Assembly: GCF_020536995.1 (NCBI RefSeq)
Contig: NC_068359.1
Coordinates: forward strand, 88,539,829 to 88,603,828
DNA length: 64,000 bases
DNA from: Dreissena polymorpha
Lineage: Eukaryota; Mollusca; Bivalvia; Myida; Dreissenidae
Direction: 5' to 3'
The number at the start of each line of letters is the position of its first letter. The stretch's first letter is position 1. Shown in pieces: positions 37,581 to 49,090 of this stretch. Both the position numbers and the translations under genes were made by a program. The notes beneath the pieces were generated by a model, which was not told the origin of the DNA, made no database searches, and saw only the letters and a list, made by a program, of their open reading frames with translations.

Positions 37581-37818
37581 TTAATGCATTAAAGATAACA
37601 GTGTCCAGAATGAAGAAACGTTTGTGCTGTTTCATGTGTTTGATTGTGACTAGCAAATTGATACCTTTAGTGTGACGTTTTTTAGACTTAAATAAAGTAC
37701 AATCGCTCAGCGACAGGAGTGACCATTGTTTACTTTTCAACTCCATAACTAGCTCTTTCATACTCTTTCATTACAAACGTTTCTACGTTCTTGACACTGT
37801 TATCTTTAATGCATTAAA
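37581..37818. mobile_element. MITE with ~40-bp TIRs (TTAATGCATTAAAGATAACA...)
   Basis: Left TTAATGCATTAAAGATAACA then GTGTCCAGAATGAAG is complementary to the right end CTTGACACTGTTATCTTTAA then TGCATTAA. Unit B has the same element (50698-50907) with its outer left end cut off. Confidence 0.8.
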
Positions 37819-37931
37819 CTTCGATCAAACAAGTAATTAACCAAGTTACGAGAAAGTCATGAAATACTAATAATATATTATTAACATAATTTACATGATT
37901 TGTTTGAACTCCGATATTAACTAGCAATACA

Positions 37932-38102
37932 CTTGAGGGCGTTGTTAACAAGATATCTGGCCTTCTAGGATTGCATAGAAACAACATTCTTAAGGTGAAG
38001 AACTACGAGAAGGAGATGGAGCTTGATGATAACATCACCATTCTGGCGTTGCTGTCACTGCGTCAGCTGCTGTTCTATGCAGAGGATTATCTTCAGATTT
38101 AG
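37932..38102 (+). pseudogene. Orphan IFI44-like exon 6 (unit A)
   Basis: EGVVNKISGLLGLHRNNILK, then VKNYEKEMELDDNI and LLSLRQLLFYAEDYLQI before a TAG. It is closer to copy 1 (SGLLGLPKNNI) than to copy 3. The G4-containing first third is missing and no partner exons lie upstream. Confidence 0.85.
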
Positions 38103-38159
38103 ATGAACGCGCGTTATGTCGCCTCCGAGAAGCCAGAAAATCCAGATTCTTGAGAAAAA

Positions 38160-39715
38160 AGCCATGGCATAGAGTGATCGAGTGGCAAGCTTTGCTTTCC
38201 TGGATTGCTTTTTAGTTCCATTTGTTTTCATCTGGTGCAAATGTATAACAGAAGCATTGATTTTTAACTTACGAAATTATATAAAATTTCCATTTGAACT
38301 GATGCTGATTTCAACTTAGTGAATTAATATGCTTGCAACACTATGTAAATATGGTTTTTAAACACAATTTAAACACAATTTTGATTGATGTGTAAGCACA
38401 GTAACAGACTCTTTAAAACAAAATCGTGTGTTTTGAAGTTATTGTTAAAACATCTACATATTCATAACATGAATTTTAATTCAAATGTTAAATGTAAAAA
38501 TCAGTTAACAGATGGCTTTTTCATTAAATATTCAACTAGACAACTAGGTATATGTTCTGCAGTATTTCTATTATTTATCTGTCGCTGTATCTTTAAATGC
38601 CATGACAGTTTTCATATTACATAATATTACTCTAAGGATTGTTTAATATTTACTGTTCATAATGTACGTATATCTTATAAATAATGTTACCTCATATAAA
38701 TATATATTTATTTGTGATTCAAACGCAGAAAATGTTACATTGATAATTATGTGCATGTTTTGATATTACCATATCAATATGCAGAAATTATAAATGAATA
38801 TGTATACATCCGTCACGGCTGTTAGCTAATGGTACATGAATTAAGCGTATAGCTTTAGTCTTCGCATTTTATTAATGATTCGTGATGAATATATTTGTGC
38901 TTAATATTATGAAATGATAATAATGAGTAGGATATTAACTGAATAACTGTATATTATTGAAGAGAAGCGTGTATGAGCTACGGTATGGGTTGTATTTTAT
39001 CATATTTTGTATTGCTCTTGCTCAGTTGGAATAAGAAAAGTAAATTGCCATTCACGTGAATGCTACAATACGCACTAAATATAAACATAGTAAAAGCATA
39101 TACATGCACTTTAAACAAATTACTATCAAAAACCAATACCAGGACATTCAATGTATATCCCATGTACTGGGCGTGCAAGGCGATACCTTATTAGCACGAT
39201 ATTTTCTTCACAAAATACTTCAGACATGGCGAAAGCGCCATACTTTCTATAGTTGCGCATCTAGGAAAACAAAATGAGCATGGGACCAAAACCAAAACAA
39301 TAAGATGGCCACCAAATCCACACATGAACATTCATAAGCGTTTTACAAGAACATTCAAGTGCCAGCTCAGTACTCATTGTAATGTACTTCGATGTGTGTA
39401 GTATATTGGTTCAATAGATTCAAAAATACCGTAGGATGTGTGCGTCGAATGGAGTTTATGCCCTCAATACTTTGTTATTACACGATTTTAACGTTTAGTA
39501 TAATTTCTTGTCAGGATCTATATATGTGGATCGGTCAACCAACTTAATTAAAATAAATTAATGACCCACGCATATATAACATTGACTCTAATTTATATTA
39601 TAGTTATTATATATGCATCGAACCAAATGCCAGTGCCCTTATCCCATCAATAAAAAAGCAAAATACAAATACAATAAGGTCCAGATGATATTTTTTTTTA
39701 AATTTTAATGTGAAC
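38160..39715. other. Unit A flank, no gene seen
   Basis: Colinear with 51240-52550 of unit B. The open frames at 38385-38624 and 39056-39277 are not preserved as frames in unit B. Confidence 0.5.
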
Positions 39716-39719
39716 TTAA

Positions 39720-40228
39720 AGGGGCCTTTTCACAGATTTTGGCATTTTTTAACTTATTCATTAAATGCTTTATATAAAAAAATGTAAACATTGGATCGTA
39801 AAAGCTCCAGTAAAAAATCAAGAATAAAATTAAAAAAAGGAAAAGAACATTGCCCGGACCAGGTTTCGAACCAGTGACCCCTGGAGTCCTGCCAGAGTCC
39901 TGAAGTAAAAACGCTTTATCCTACTGAGCTATTTCGCCGTGTACACATACTGAACGTATTTTATACCTTATATAAGCAATCTTCGTAGTTTCACAAAATT
40001 TAACGACAAAAACAGAACTCTCTAAATTATTCAATCGTTTCGCGTTGCAACGCTTTATAATTTTTAGGTTTTAAAATCGTCAAAAGATGCATATAATGGC
40101 TATATTAGACCATGGTAAATGTTCAGTATTACTGTTTCCTCACAAATATCATAACTAAAACGAAAATTTGCGAATCTGAAACAACTTTTTTCAATTTTGT
40201 CAGTTTACCAAAGCGTGAAAAGATCCCT
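39720..40228 (-). mobile_element. TTAA-flanked MITE with tRNA-like core (element E2)
   Basis: TTAA at 39716-39719 and 40229-40232. Termini AGGGGCCTTTTCAC and GTGAAAAGATCCCT. Unit B has the empty site GAACTTAAAGTGTTAAC with one TTAA at 60868-60871. The core on the minus strand is tRNA-like (39853-39939). Strand is given for the core. Confidence 0.88.
39853..39939 (-). repeat. tRNA-like sequence inside E2
   Basis: On the minus strand box A TAGCTCAGTAGG and box B GGTTCGAAACC match pol III internal promoters closely. The anticodon region carries a duplicated 'CAGGACTC' stretch, and acceptor pairing is poor, so a functional tRNA is unlikely. Confidence 0.65.
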
Positions 40229-40591
40229 TTAAAGTGTTAACGGTGAAATGATATTCAAATAATTATTGTAATCCCGAATAACAATGTGTTCAAATTATTG
40301 TAAATCAATTTAATTCAAATATCCTAACTAATAAGATAGACACATCAGCGGCCTAATCAGGCGAAACCAGGCAAAAGCTGGACGGAGGCACAAACGTATG
40401 CTTAAACCGTGTTTAATTTGAAATAAACATGACATATAAGACCAATCAAGTTAACTTATCAATGCGCAATTACCCAATACATTTGTTTTTAGCTTTTAAG
40501 ATCCCATGCTTTTTATCACCATTGTATAACGGTACTTTTTTGAAAAAACAAATCTTAATTACAATGTGCGAATATAAGCCATAGGTCTTAA

Positions 40592-41063
40592 AGGGGCCTT
40601 TTCACGTTTTGGCAAAGTGAAAAACATAAAAAAATCGAAAATTGTCGTTTTAGTTATCATATGTGTGAGGAAACAGTAATACTGAACATTTACCGTGCTC
40701 TAAAATAGCCGCTTTATGCATCTTTTGACGATGTAAAAACCTGAAAATTATAAAGCGTTGCAACGCGAAACGATTAAATTATTTGGAAAGTTCTGTTGTT
40801 GTCGTTATATTTTGTGAAACTACGGGGATTGCTTATATAGAGTATAATGTGCACGCATGTCCGAGTGGTCAAAACGGTAGACTTTTTACTCCAGGACTCC
40901 AGGGGTCAGTGGTTCGAGCCCTATTGAGGGTTACTTTTTTTTCTTTTTTTCATTTTATTCTTGATTTTTTACTGGATCTTTGTAGATCCAATGTTTACAT
41001 TTATCAATATAAAGCATTTAATGACACACTTTAATACATGCCAAAATTTGAGAAAAGGCCCCT
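40592..41063 (+). mobile_element. TTAA-flanked MITE with tRNA-like core (element E3)
   Basis: TTAA at 40588-40591 and 41064-41067; termini AGGGGCCTTTTCACGTTTTG and AAAAGGCCCCT. The tRNA-like core (40851-40933) is of the TCCGAGTGGTCAAAACGG type. E4 lies at the same paralogous site, so insertion predates the A/B duplication. Confidence 0.85.
40851..40933 (+). repeat. tRNA-like sequence inside E3
   Basis: Box A-like TGTCCGAGTGGTCAAAACGG and box B GGTTCGAGCCC, then a T-run. A duplicated 'ACTCCAGG' in the anticodon region argues against a working tRNA. Confidence 0.65.
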
Positions 41064-41067
41064 TTAA

Positions 41068-42480
41068 ATGGAGCGTATGTTATATTCGCCATTATTGGGA
41101 TATTTATCATTTATGTACCGAATGTATTGTGTGAGTTCTTTGTTCCGGTATATGCCTAGTGTTTGATCGATCGTGTTTCGTGCAGTATATAATGTGGCCG
41201 TGATTATAAATGCATGTTTTGTTTACATTTAAATCGTAGACGGAACTTCCAGATTTTCTCAGGAGATTCTAAAATCTGGAAAAGTGGTCCATGAACATTT
41301 GCATATTGCTGGGCGATCACCGTAATAATTAATTCGCATAGTCTCGGATGTCAATTGGTAATTGCTGATCTTGGATAAAGGTTTGTCGCTCCCGTTGATG
41401 GGAGATTCACCTTGACCAGCCAGGTTCAAGCAGGACACAACGTGGTTCTCTATGGATCAAAACCGCTTGAAAGCGAGACTTCAGTTGAACCAGCAGAAGA
41501 TAAACCTTAGTAAAGCTCATGGTTATTGATGTTTGCAAGGAAGCAATTGCAAAACATGTTTGAACCATTATATAAAGAATATTTATACGAAACACACACG
41601 CAACATTTAATCAAATACGGTACCGATCAAAAACCATCTTGCAAGTAGGCCTCAAGGTGTCATATAAACTAAAATGTAAGCTAAACATCGTGGTTCACAA
41701 CTGTTTTAAAATATATGTATTAGCTTTGCGCCGCCTTTACATGATGTTTCCTGGATAATCCTTGCTCATAAAAATTGAAACCATATTGGTTCTGTATAAG
41801 GTCGCGTTATTTCGTAACTAATTATTGTTGTTTCGGCAAGACATGTGCGGTGTCCCAGGTGGTTTGTAAAGATACCGTTTGTTAAGATCCATTTGTTATT
41901 GTTGGTTAAGCGCAGTGACTTTACAAACCTGCGTAGTATCAATATGGGCCAATGTTCGATACCTTTTTCAGAACATAGAAGACATTAAACCAGTGACCCA
42001 ACACGGATTAGATATCGGGATTTGACCGGGATCACAAAAACAGTTTTTACGTTGTTGTGACTCTAGCTTGAGCATAGCAGTAAGTATTTCAAGCAAGTAT
42101 GAGACATGCATCGCAATAGACATAAAGCAAAAAATGCGTGTTGGTATTTATACAGGCCTAGTTTAAGGGTATGTGTTGATCTCTAAATCGGGAATTACGT
42201 TCGTTTATTTATCCACCATAAATATCTTGTCTTTAGCAACCAATTTTGTCAAGAAATGGTTCGGGTGAATCGTGAACATCGCAGTTAAGTATTGCAACCT
42301 GGTGACCGACTCACTGTTACCTCAGGGATATGACAATATACACTCGTACAATTCCATAAAGAGGCGGTTTGATATAAAAGGACCAGTCTTTACAATATGG
42401 ATGTAATAAATATGCAATGCTCAGTATAAAGTATTTTTTTAAATATTCATTTACTCTTAATAATCTAATAAATAGAAAAA
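41068..42480. other. Unit A flank, no gene seen
   Basis: Colinear with 61738-63180. A short inverted repeat (AACTTCCAGATTTTCTCAGG...AAAATCTGG) lies near 41240-41280. No gene recognised. Confidence 0.5.
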
Positions 42481-42499
42481 GTTAATGGTAAATTTAAAG

Positions 42500-42670
42500 A
42501 TAGCATATGTGACATTACATAAACTAAGCAAACAGTGCTCATTCTGGGACAATAGTCCATTTGCGGTTCAGCGATCACATTTGAGAGCAGCTTCTTGCTG
42601 GTTGGTAACATTTATTTATACTTTTACAAGGTATTTTCTAAAATTTATGCAAACATTTAAGTTTGTTTAA
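42500..42670 (+). pseudogene. Decayed IFI44-like exon 4 and intron start (unit A)
   Basis: CAGCTTCTTGCTGGTTGGTAAC, ACTTTTACAAGGTATT and CACATTTAAGTTTGTTTAA-like sequence follow exon 4 and intron 4 of copy 1 (4175-4250), including the old donor. The DTRG part is barely recognisable. It is older than copies 3 and 4. Confidence 0.6.
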
Positions 42671-43050
42671 TTAAATTGGTATAGTTCAAATATGAAAACT
42701 ATCGGTACTCTTAAAATTAAATGTCATTCCTGTCAAAGGCACTGATTAACTGTCTCCTACATGTACATACGCACATGAGAACTCAGGTGGCTACATCATG
42801 CATAAGGTACACATACATAAATACGTGGCAGGGTACTGTAAACTGAAAATAAATTTACAACGCGTTAAATACATTAATATCAAAATTTTACAATAACAAA
42901 CAATTGATGGTCATTCATCAAACAAATTATATAAATAATGTTATAATATACCACTAGTATTTTATGATTTTCTTGTTGTATTTTAACAGGGTTAATTATT
43001 TGTTTGATTCATTGTGTGAACTTCTTAACAGTTTTTCGTTTATTAAAAGG

Positions 43051-43295
43051 AAGTCAGTTTACAAACTCACACTTGTCCTGGGTTTAGGTAGTTTACCAGT
43101 ACCAAGTGTACACACATTTGTCAGCATCTGACAACTTCCTTTAGACATATGGGGGAGAGAAAAAATGCCCGTATAACGGAATGCACGACCAATCCGCACA
43201 CAGGTTATTTTGCTTGGCCATGAATCGAACACGTGATCCTTGAAGGTTTAGTCAAGCGCTCAACCATTTGAGTTTTTCGGTCCGGAAATTTGATT
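43051..43295 (-). repeat. tRNA-derived SINE (unit A)
   Basis: On the minus strand a tRNA-like head has box A-like CAAATGGTTGAGCGC and box B-like GTGTTCGATTCATGG. A body containing CACTTGGTACTGGTAAACTA then CCTAAACCCAGGACAAG follows, resembling the conserved core of mollusc/metazoan SINEs. A second copy is at 63768-64000. Confidence 0.7.
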
Positions 43296-45333
43296 TAAAA
43301 AATGGTTAAACAATAAAACTTTAATAAACTGTTATATAACCAGTTATGTTTCAAATGCAATACAAAATTTAATGTGAGAATAATAAGTCGTTTTATTCAT
43401 ATTTAGCATATAGGGGCATATAAACAATATATCTCCACTATTTATACATCTGTTAAACAATTAATATTCCCCCTCAGTATTACATATATTGAACCTTTTA
43501 CAAAGATATATTGATAGATTCGATAAGAATTATATATAATATGTGAACATACATTTTTTTCAGAACAAGCCTTTTGTTGTTTTGCACTAATCACGCGCAT
43601 AAATACACACAACCGACAATGTGTATAGCGGTTCTTTTCAACTTCCATTTATTCACACTACCCTCGGAAAAACCATCAACGGGACAAAACATTATAAACA
43701 TGAAAACAATAATTTACTAGGTGTAGACAAAGCCACTTTTCAATAAATACGTATAAATAAGTATCAAAATAATAACTTTCGTATTAACCGTAGATAGGCA
43801 CTTTTAGATGCCAATTTGCTTGTCCAAATTTGTTAAACACCTAACAAACGACACTTGAAGTTGAAAATTTGATACGCAGCAACATGATATAAACCGAGCT
43901 ATCGTTGCGCAACCGGATGTTATTAAATGCGCATTTATGCTAAAACGAAAGTGGAAGTCCTCGTTAAAAAATCAGATAAACAAACTTAATTAAGTTGTTT
44001 AACATTTACTGTTGATATTAGATAAAAGTGAATACGGTATTAATATATTAATGTATACAATTAATATAAAGTGTATTTGTATTCACACGTCCAAAATGTG
44101 CTGTGTGTTATTATTTTGTGCATGTGTTTATCAAATGTAACAGGTTCAACATTTTCAGAAAATGATTACCATTCCTTAGGCTTGAAACGAAAAACAGAAA
44201 GCATATATGAATAAAATATTGTTTTAAGTAATTGTAGATCAGGACATGTTTAAGGACAAACATGACACATTAAAACGAAACACTTTTACCATATATCTGA
44301 TAAACTTCAAGAATACCGACTTTGCTTAAATAATAAAAAAGAAAAATCATAACAAATAAATTATCTTATAAATTTATCACTAAACGTTTTGAACACTAAC
44401 AAGTTTTTTTCCAATTTATTGTAGATTTACATACATACAAGTTTTGTTCTTAAATACACATGTTTAATTGTCACATTAATTAATCGTTCACATAACCTTT
44501 GACTATGAAGTTTTAGAAGCTTTATGCAGCGGTTTAAATCACAAATAAAACGAAATCAGATAAACACATTACACCAACGATTTTCCGATTAAGTCAACGA
44601 ATTGGCTTATACTATTTAATTTACGATTAATCAAACACAATGGATCCAAAAACCAGTGTTTTAATAAGTTATTTTTAGTATATACAAACATCGTCATTGT
44701 AATAAAGTTTCACATATGCAGATACAATGAAATAATTTTCCAACCCCTAGGTTAATGCTATTCAGCCCGAAAAGTATATCATTCTTAATCGCAGTAACAA
44801 GCTCACTGAATCAGCTTTATATATTTTATTTAAACATGATATGAATCGCATGTTTAATCGATCGCAATCTCACCCACTCAATCAATCGATTTGTCTCCGA
44901 AATACGAAATCACGTTTTCAGTCACTGTAGGACACATAGATCTATTATATATAATACGTACTCGTTCGAAACCTCAGTTATCCACAACGATACCCAATTT
45001 ACCTATCTACATTTAACTGCAAACAAACGCATCACTACTTTAAACAGCTGTAAAATACAGGATGACTTGATTTCCTTTCCAATACTAAATTTAAGCACAT
45101 TTACTTTAAATCATTGCAGCTTATTGTGATATCAATAAAATGCCAAAACAATTAATTGCAATGTTAACGATTTTTTAACTGAATCAAACGCGTTGTATCA
45201 GGCATATATACTTATCAAACATGTTAACGTATGAATAAAATGTAAATTTACTTTCAGCAAAAGGTATAAAAACAAAATTAAACATAAATTGTATTTTTTT
45301 TAATGTATATGTTTTCTTTAGCTTTGATAGAGA
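43296..45333. other. Spacer between units A and B
   Basis: About 2 kb, AT-rich. 44020-44180 resembles the flank upstream of copy 3. Just before the copy 4 ATG is TTTTCTTTAG, a likely acceptor. No gene recognised. Confidence 0.5.
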
Positions 45334-45836
45334 ATGACTGGGCAGTTTAATGATAAATACATGGATCAGCTGGAGTCCTGGATTGGCACGGGACCCAAGA
45401 TCTTCACCCTGCTGTACCAAATAACCAGGGACGGGTGTAACGCGACAACATTCCACCAAAAGTGTGACAACCAGGGACCCACTGTGACGGTGCTGTACAA
45501 CCAACAAGGATCGGTGTATGGGGTATATGGGAGTGCGAGCTGGGTCAGCAGCAGCGGCGGCTCATATATAAAAGATTCAAACGCTTTCCTGTTTCAACTG
45601 AAATATTCAGGCACCGACCAATGCATAAAGTTTGCAGTAACGAAGGAAGACTCTGCGATGTATGCACTATCTTCACAGGGACCTATATTCGACGGTGGTC
45701 AACAGCTCTGGTGGATATTACGCTTTAAACGGCTCTTTGAACATTGGGCATACCTTAAACAATCAAGGCTTCACTTTCGACCAAATAAACGATGGAAACT
45801 CCAACGTCATCGAGTTAGAAGTTTACAGTGTAACAG
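45334..45836 (+). pseudogene. Copy 4 exon 1: TLDc with deletion
   Basis: MTGQFNDKYMDQLESWIGTG to GPIFDGGQ is in frame 1. VNSSGGYYALNGSLNIGHTL through IELEVYSVTG is in another frame after the deletion. Donor gtacaag kept. Confidence 0.85.
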
Positions 45837-46176
45837 GTACAAGTATGTTATGAAAGTACCCATATGTTTTCAATATAAACTGACATCCATATGGCAGCTT
45901 GATACGTGTGTGTATTTTCAAATTATAGCAAATACATATTTGACAAAATGATAGTACGCAAACATTATAAGGCTATATTGAATTACAGTTATGACATTTT
46001 AACACCGAAGTTATGCAACTATATTAGTTTTTTTTATCATTTACATACAACCTTTTCTAGTATGCAGACGTGTTTCATAATGATTTTTATGAACCAATAA
46101 CAATATATTTGATTTCAATATTTGGTCATTGTTTGATGATCTATCAGTGTATTGTTTATATTTTTACTATGCAAAG

Positions 46177-46256
46177 ATGGGCAGCGGATAAAAAGTCTAC
46201 CACAACCAACGCAACAACTACAACCTTGGCGAAAAACACCCGAATGGAATGAAAAG
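46177..46256 (+). CDS. IFI44-like: Copy 4 exon 2: linker
   Basis: 80 nt, reads DGQRIKSLPQPTQQLQ then PWRKTPEWNEK; 15 nt longer than copy 1 through a CAACAACTACAA-type expansion, phase kept. Confidence 0.75.
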
Positions 46257-46481
46257 GTAAACGTCGTGCGTTGCTGTGACGTGTTTCAACTTAAATCACA
46301 TTGAAAAAAAAAACAAGCAAAAGATATGAACGCACAAAAATCTGTTCATGATTTTATGTGACTTAAATCGCAGGACCTTTCAACAATTCTTACTTAAGAT
46401 GCGAATTAGAGCGAATATTTGTTCGGTTTCATATATCAGGTTTACTGACAATATCAATTACCCGGACTGTAGTATCTCGAG

Positions 46482-46670
46482 ACGCTTACCGAGGATATCG
46501 TATCGTTCAAACCTTCCGGAAAGCTTGGACTCTCAGATGTCCGTATCCTGATGCTGGGTCCAGTAGGGACGGGCAAGTCGAGCTTCTACAACACCATCGA
46601 CTCGGTGTTCAAGGGCCGCATCTCTCGAAGTGCCCCATGTGGGCTTTCTACCAATTGCAAAACTATTGCG
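46482..46670 (+). CDS. IFI44-like: Copy 4 exon 3: P-loop
   Basis: 189 nt: TLTEDIVSFKPSGKLGLSD, VRILMLGPVGTGKSSFYNTI, then DSVFKGRISRSAPCGLSTN. Acceptor ctcgag, donor gtcagc. Confidence 0.85.
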
Positions 46671-46942
46671 GTCAGCATTTTAACACCATTCAAATGATGC
46701 ATGGAGCATTTTGCAATTTATTTTTTTAATTGTATATGATGCACATCTAAATAGTAAATTGATAATAATTAAATAGCAGAAACAAAATAAGTTAAAAATA
46801 TTACATGTAGAATGCTACGTATTAGAAAGTAGAGATAAAATGTGATAACAAACCTTAATTTGAACATACAAGAAAATGATGCTTGCATTTAGTATATCAA
46901 TCCCCAAACTTGATGTCGCTAGCAACACCAGATTTTAATAAT

Positions 46943-47615
46943 CTTCGATTAAAGTTTGACTTTGTGGTTTCCATGATTATCCAATAAGTTTTGGACTGTC
47001 AAATTACACACACACTAAGTATTGAAAGCCATAGCTGGAGCTTTCGTCCTTGTACTACGAACTTCATCAGCAGAATGATTTCTACTATTGGGAAACGTTA
47101 ACACCGCTAAATGTCGGGATGAGCGATGTAAACTTATGGTCCCAAGTGTGCGACGGTGGGTAGTCCCAAATGTGATGGCCATCCAAATGAACAGTGTTCA
47201 ATGGACTATATTGGTGAAACTGAACGAAATCTGAAAGCACGATTCATGGAACACAGGAGACCGAGTTCAACATCGTTTGAGGTCTCAAGGCATATACATG
47301 ACTGTAAACCGGACCACACAATCCCAATGGAGATCGTAAGGATTCTCGACCGTGAGCCATCTTGGTTCGAGAGAGGGGTCAAGGAGGCTATTTACATCAG
47401 TGCACTAAGACCGGCGCTGAACAAGGCCGCTACCAACTATCGCGCAACTGGGACCGTACGTTAACATCGCTCCCCCCGACAATTAGCGGTGTCAACGTTT
47501 CCCAACAGTAGAAATGATTCTGCTGATGAAGTTCGTAGTACACGGACGAAAGCTCCAGGTATGGCTTTCAATACTTAGTGTGTGTAATTTGACAGTCTAA
47601 AACTTATTGGATTAT
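46943..47615 (+). mobile_element. Penelope-like element remnant with inverted terminal repeats
   Basis: Bounded by a 14-bp direct repeat CAGATTTTAATAAT (46929-46942 and 47616-47629). Near-perfect inverted repeats of about 140 bp (46975-47118 and 47475-47614) flank a GIY-YIG endonuclease remnant. The matching intron in copy 3 (28975-29005) has one copy of the target. Inverted pLTR-like ends with a GIY-YIG domain fit Penelope-like elements; the RT is absent. Each arm has a CTGATGA...GAAA motif. Confidence 0.85.
47156..47464 (+). pseudogene. GIY-YIG endonuclease fragment of the Penelope-like element
   Basis: Reads MDYIGETERNLKARFMEHRR, then SRHIHDCKPDH, IVRILDREPSWFERGVKEAI and YISALRPALNKA. 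YIGET..L..R..EH and the Arg/Glu positions match the GIY-YIG fold C-terminal to RT in Penelope-like elements. The first GIY strand and all RT are missing, so it is a 5'-truncated tail. Confidence 0.8.
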
Positions 47616-47668
47616 CAGATTTTAATAATTGCAATACGTACCTGAAAGATAACGAACACGCTTTGCAG

Positions 47669-47812
47669 TACACCCCATATGAAGTGCATGTGATGTCTGG
47701 AGCTTCGTTGAATTTCCGTCTCTGTGACACACGTGGTCTAGAAGTTACTCAAGGTCTTGACAGTGTGGAGTGTAACTACTTGCTAGATGGGAATATCTCA
47801 GATTTATATCAG
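47669..47812 (+). CDS. IFI44-like: Copy 4 exon 4: G3
   Basis: 144 nt, YTPYEVHVMSGASLNFRL then CDTRGLEVTQGL; acceptor ttgcag, donor gtatgt. It lies 40 nt after the right target repeat of the Penelope-like insertion, which probably leaves branch point and acceptor usable. Confidence 0.85.
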
Positions 47813-48024
47813 GTATGTTCCTCAATATGTGTAGATTTTAAATTCAGCAACATTATCCATGTAATTTACTTGTACAATAGATGAAATTTCATAAGTAAAT
47901 GTCTGTCTGTTACATTACATTTTTGTGTGGCAGAACGTTCATAAATCAATATTAACACTAATATGTTATATTATTTTTCAATTACTTAATAAACGTTTAA
48001 GGAATATTAAAAACAATCTTACAG

Positions 48025-48196
48025 TTTAACCCAGTCGCTCCAATCAGATCCGCCAACCCCGGGTTCGTGCATCAACCAACGGTTGAAGAACAATTCCACT
48101 GCGTTCTGTTTTTAATCGACGCTGCTAAGGTGGGGGACATACCACAGAAATTAGTCGACAAGATGCACAGTTTCCAAAAACGTGTTATTCTGAAAG
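48025..48196 (+). CDS. IFI44-like: Copy 4 exon 5
   Basis: 172 nt: FNPVAPIRSANPGFVHQP, then FHCVLFLIDAAKVGDIPQKL. Acceptor cttacag, donor gttaaa. Confidence 0.85.
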
Positions 48197-48912
48197 GTTA
48201 AATGTAAGTTGTCTCCACATTATTTGTCTGACGATAGTAGGGCGGGTTTGATTGTACCTTTAAGTCCAGTTATAGTTTGCAAGTAAACCGTTTTTCATCT
48301 GCATTTCATTGCAAGATATTTCAATAAAGTACTGGTATTCGACTGATAACAAATTACTTCGATTAACATATTTGGAAAAGGGTTAACATGTTTATTGGTT
48401 TGTTGGTGAGTCGTTTATCATCGGATATATCTTGTTATTCAAACTTGTTGTACTTCTTTCAAAAAAGTATTTACATAAATGTCCACACGTTTCATTGTCA
48501 TAAAAGTTATGTAAGGTGTGATATATGTTTGTAATATATGAAACATTATTAATTGGCGACCATCGCAATAAGAGTTTGTCTTTCGAAGTGCATCTTGAGC
48601 TTTATATGGTGTACATAACATCGTTGGCTTAATATTCAAATTTTCGATGACAAGATTCAATAAGGTCCACTGTCGCAGCATGAGATTTTATTAAACGAAC
48701 TTGCTCACAGATTGTTGGAATGCCAATTTTCCAACTTTTTGCAAACCAGGAAGCAAACAACCACTAAAGACACAGACTGACATGCAAAAAATACCCACTT
48801 GTTTGTAAGTAATCATTATTTGCGATTGTGAAAATTAAAAAATGTATGCGCACTTTTTTGGTTATATTCTGGAAAACATCTGGACTGTTTATATAAAGTA
48901 CCACATGATGTA

Positions 48913-49090
48913 ACGTAACCGTCCGGACAGACAAGTGGTAAACGTGACAGCCTCTTAATCCAGAAGTCACTGGTTCTAGTCCACGTTGGATACAATGTTC
49001 TGTTTTCTTTCTTAAGTTATATGATTGTCATAATATCGGCGCTACTTTACTCCGATGTTTATATTAATCAATTTAATACAATGAATACAA
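48913..49090 (+). repeat. tRNA-derived SINE in copy 4 intron 5
   Basis: Box A-like GACAAGTGGTAAACG and box B GGTTCTAGTCC, then a TTTTCTTTCTT tract and the tail CGATGTTTATATTAATCAAT. The tail resembles that of the E elements (CAATGTTTACATTTATCAAT), linking the two families. Confidence 0.6.

Larger units (their letters stand above)
27250..43900 (+). repeat. Segmental duplication unit A
   Basis: Exons and flanks align in the same order with unit B (45180 to the window end): IFI44-like copy, 3' flank, orphan exon 6, AT-rich block, CATAGGTCTTAAAGG element, then the exon-4 relic and SINE. Differences are discrete insertions or deletions listed separately. Exon stretches look about 90% or more identical by eye. 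Confidence 0.8.
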
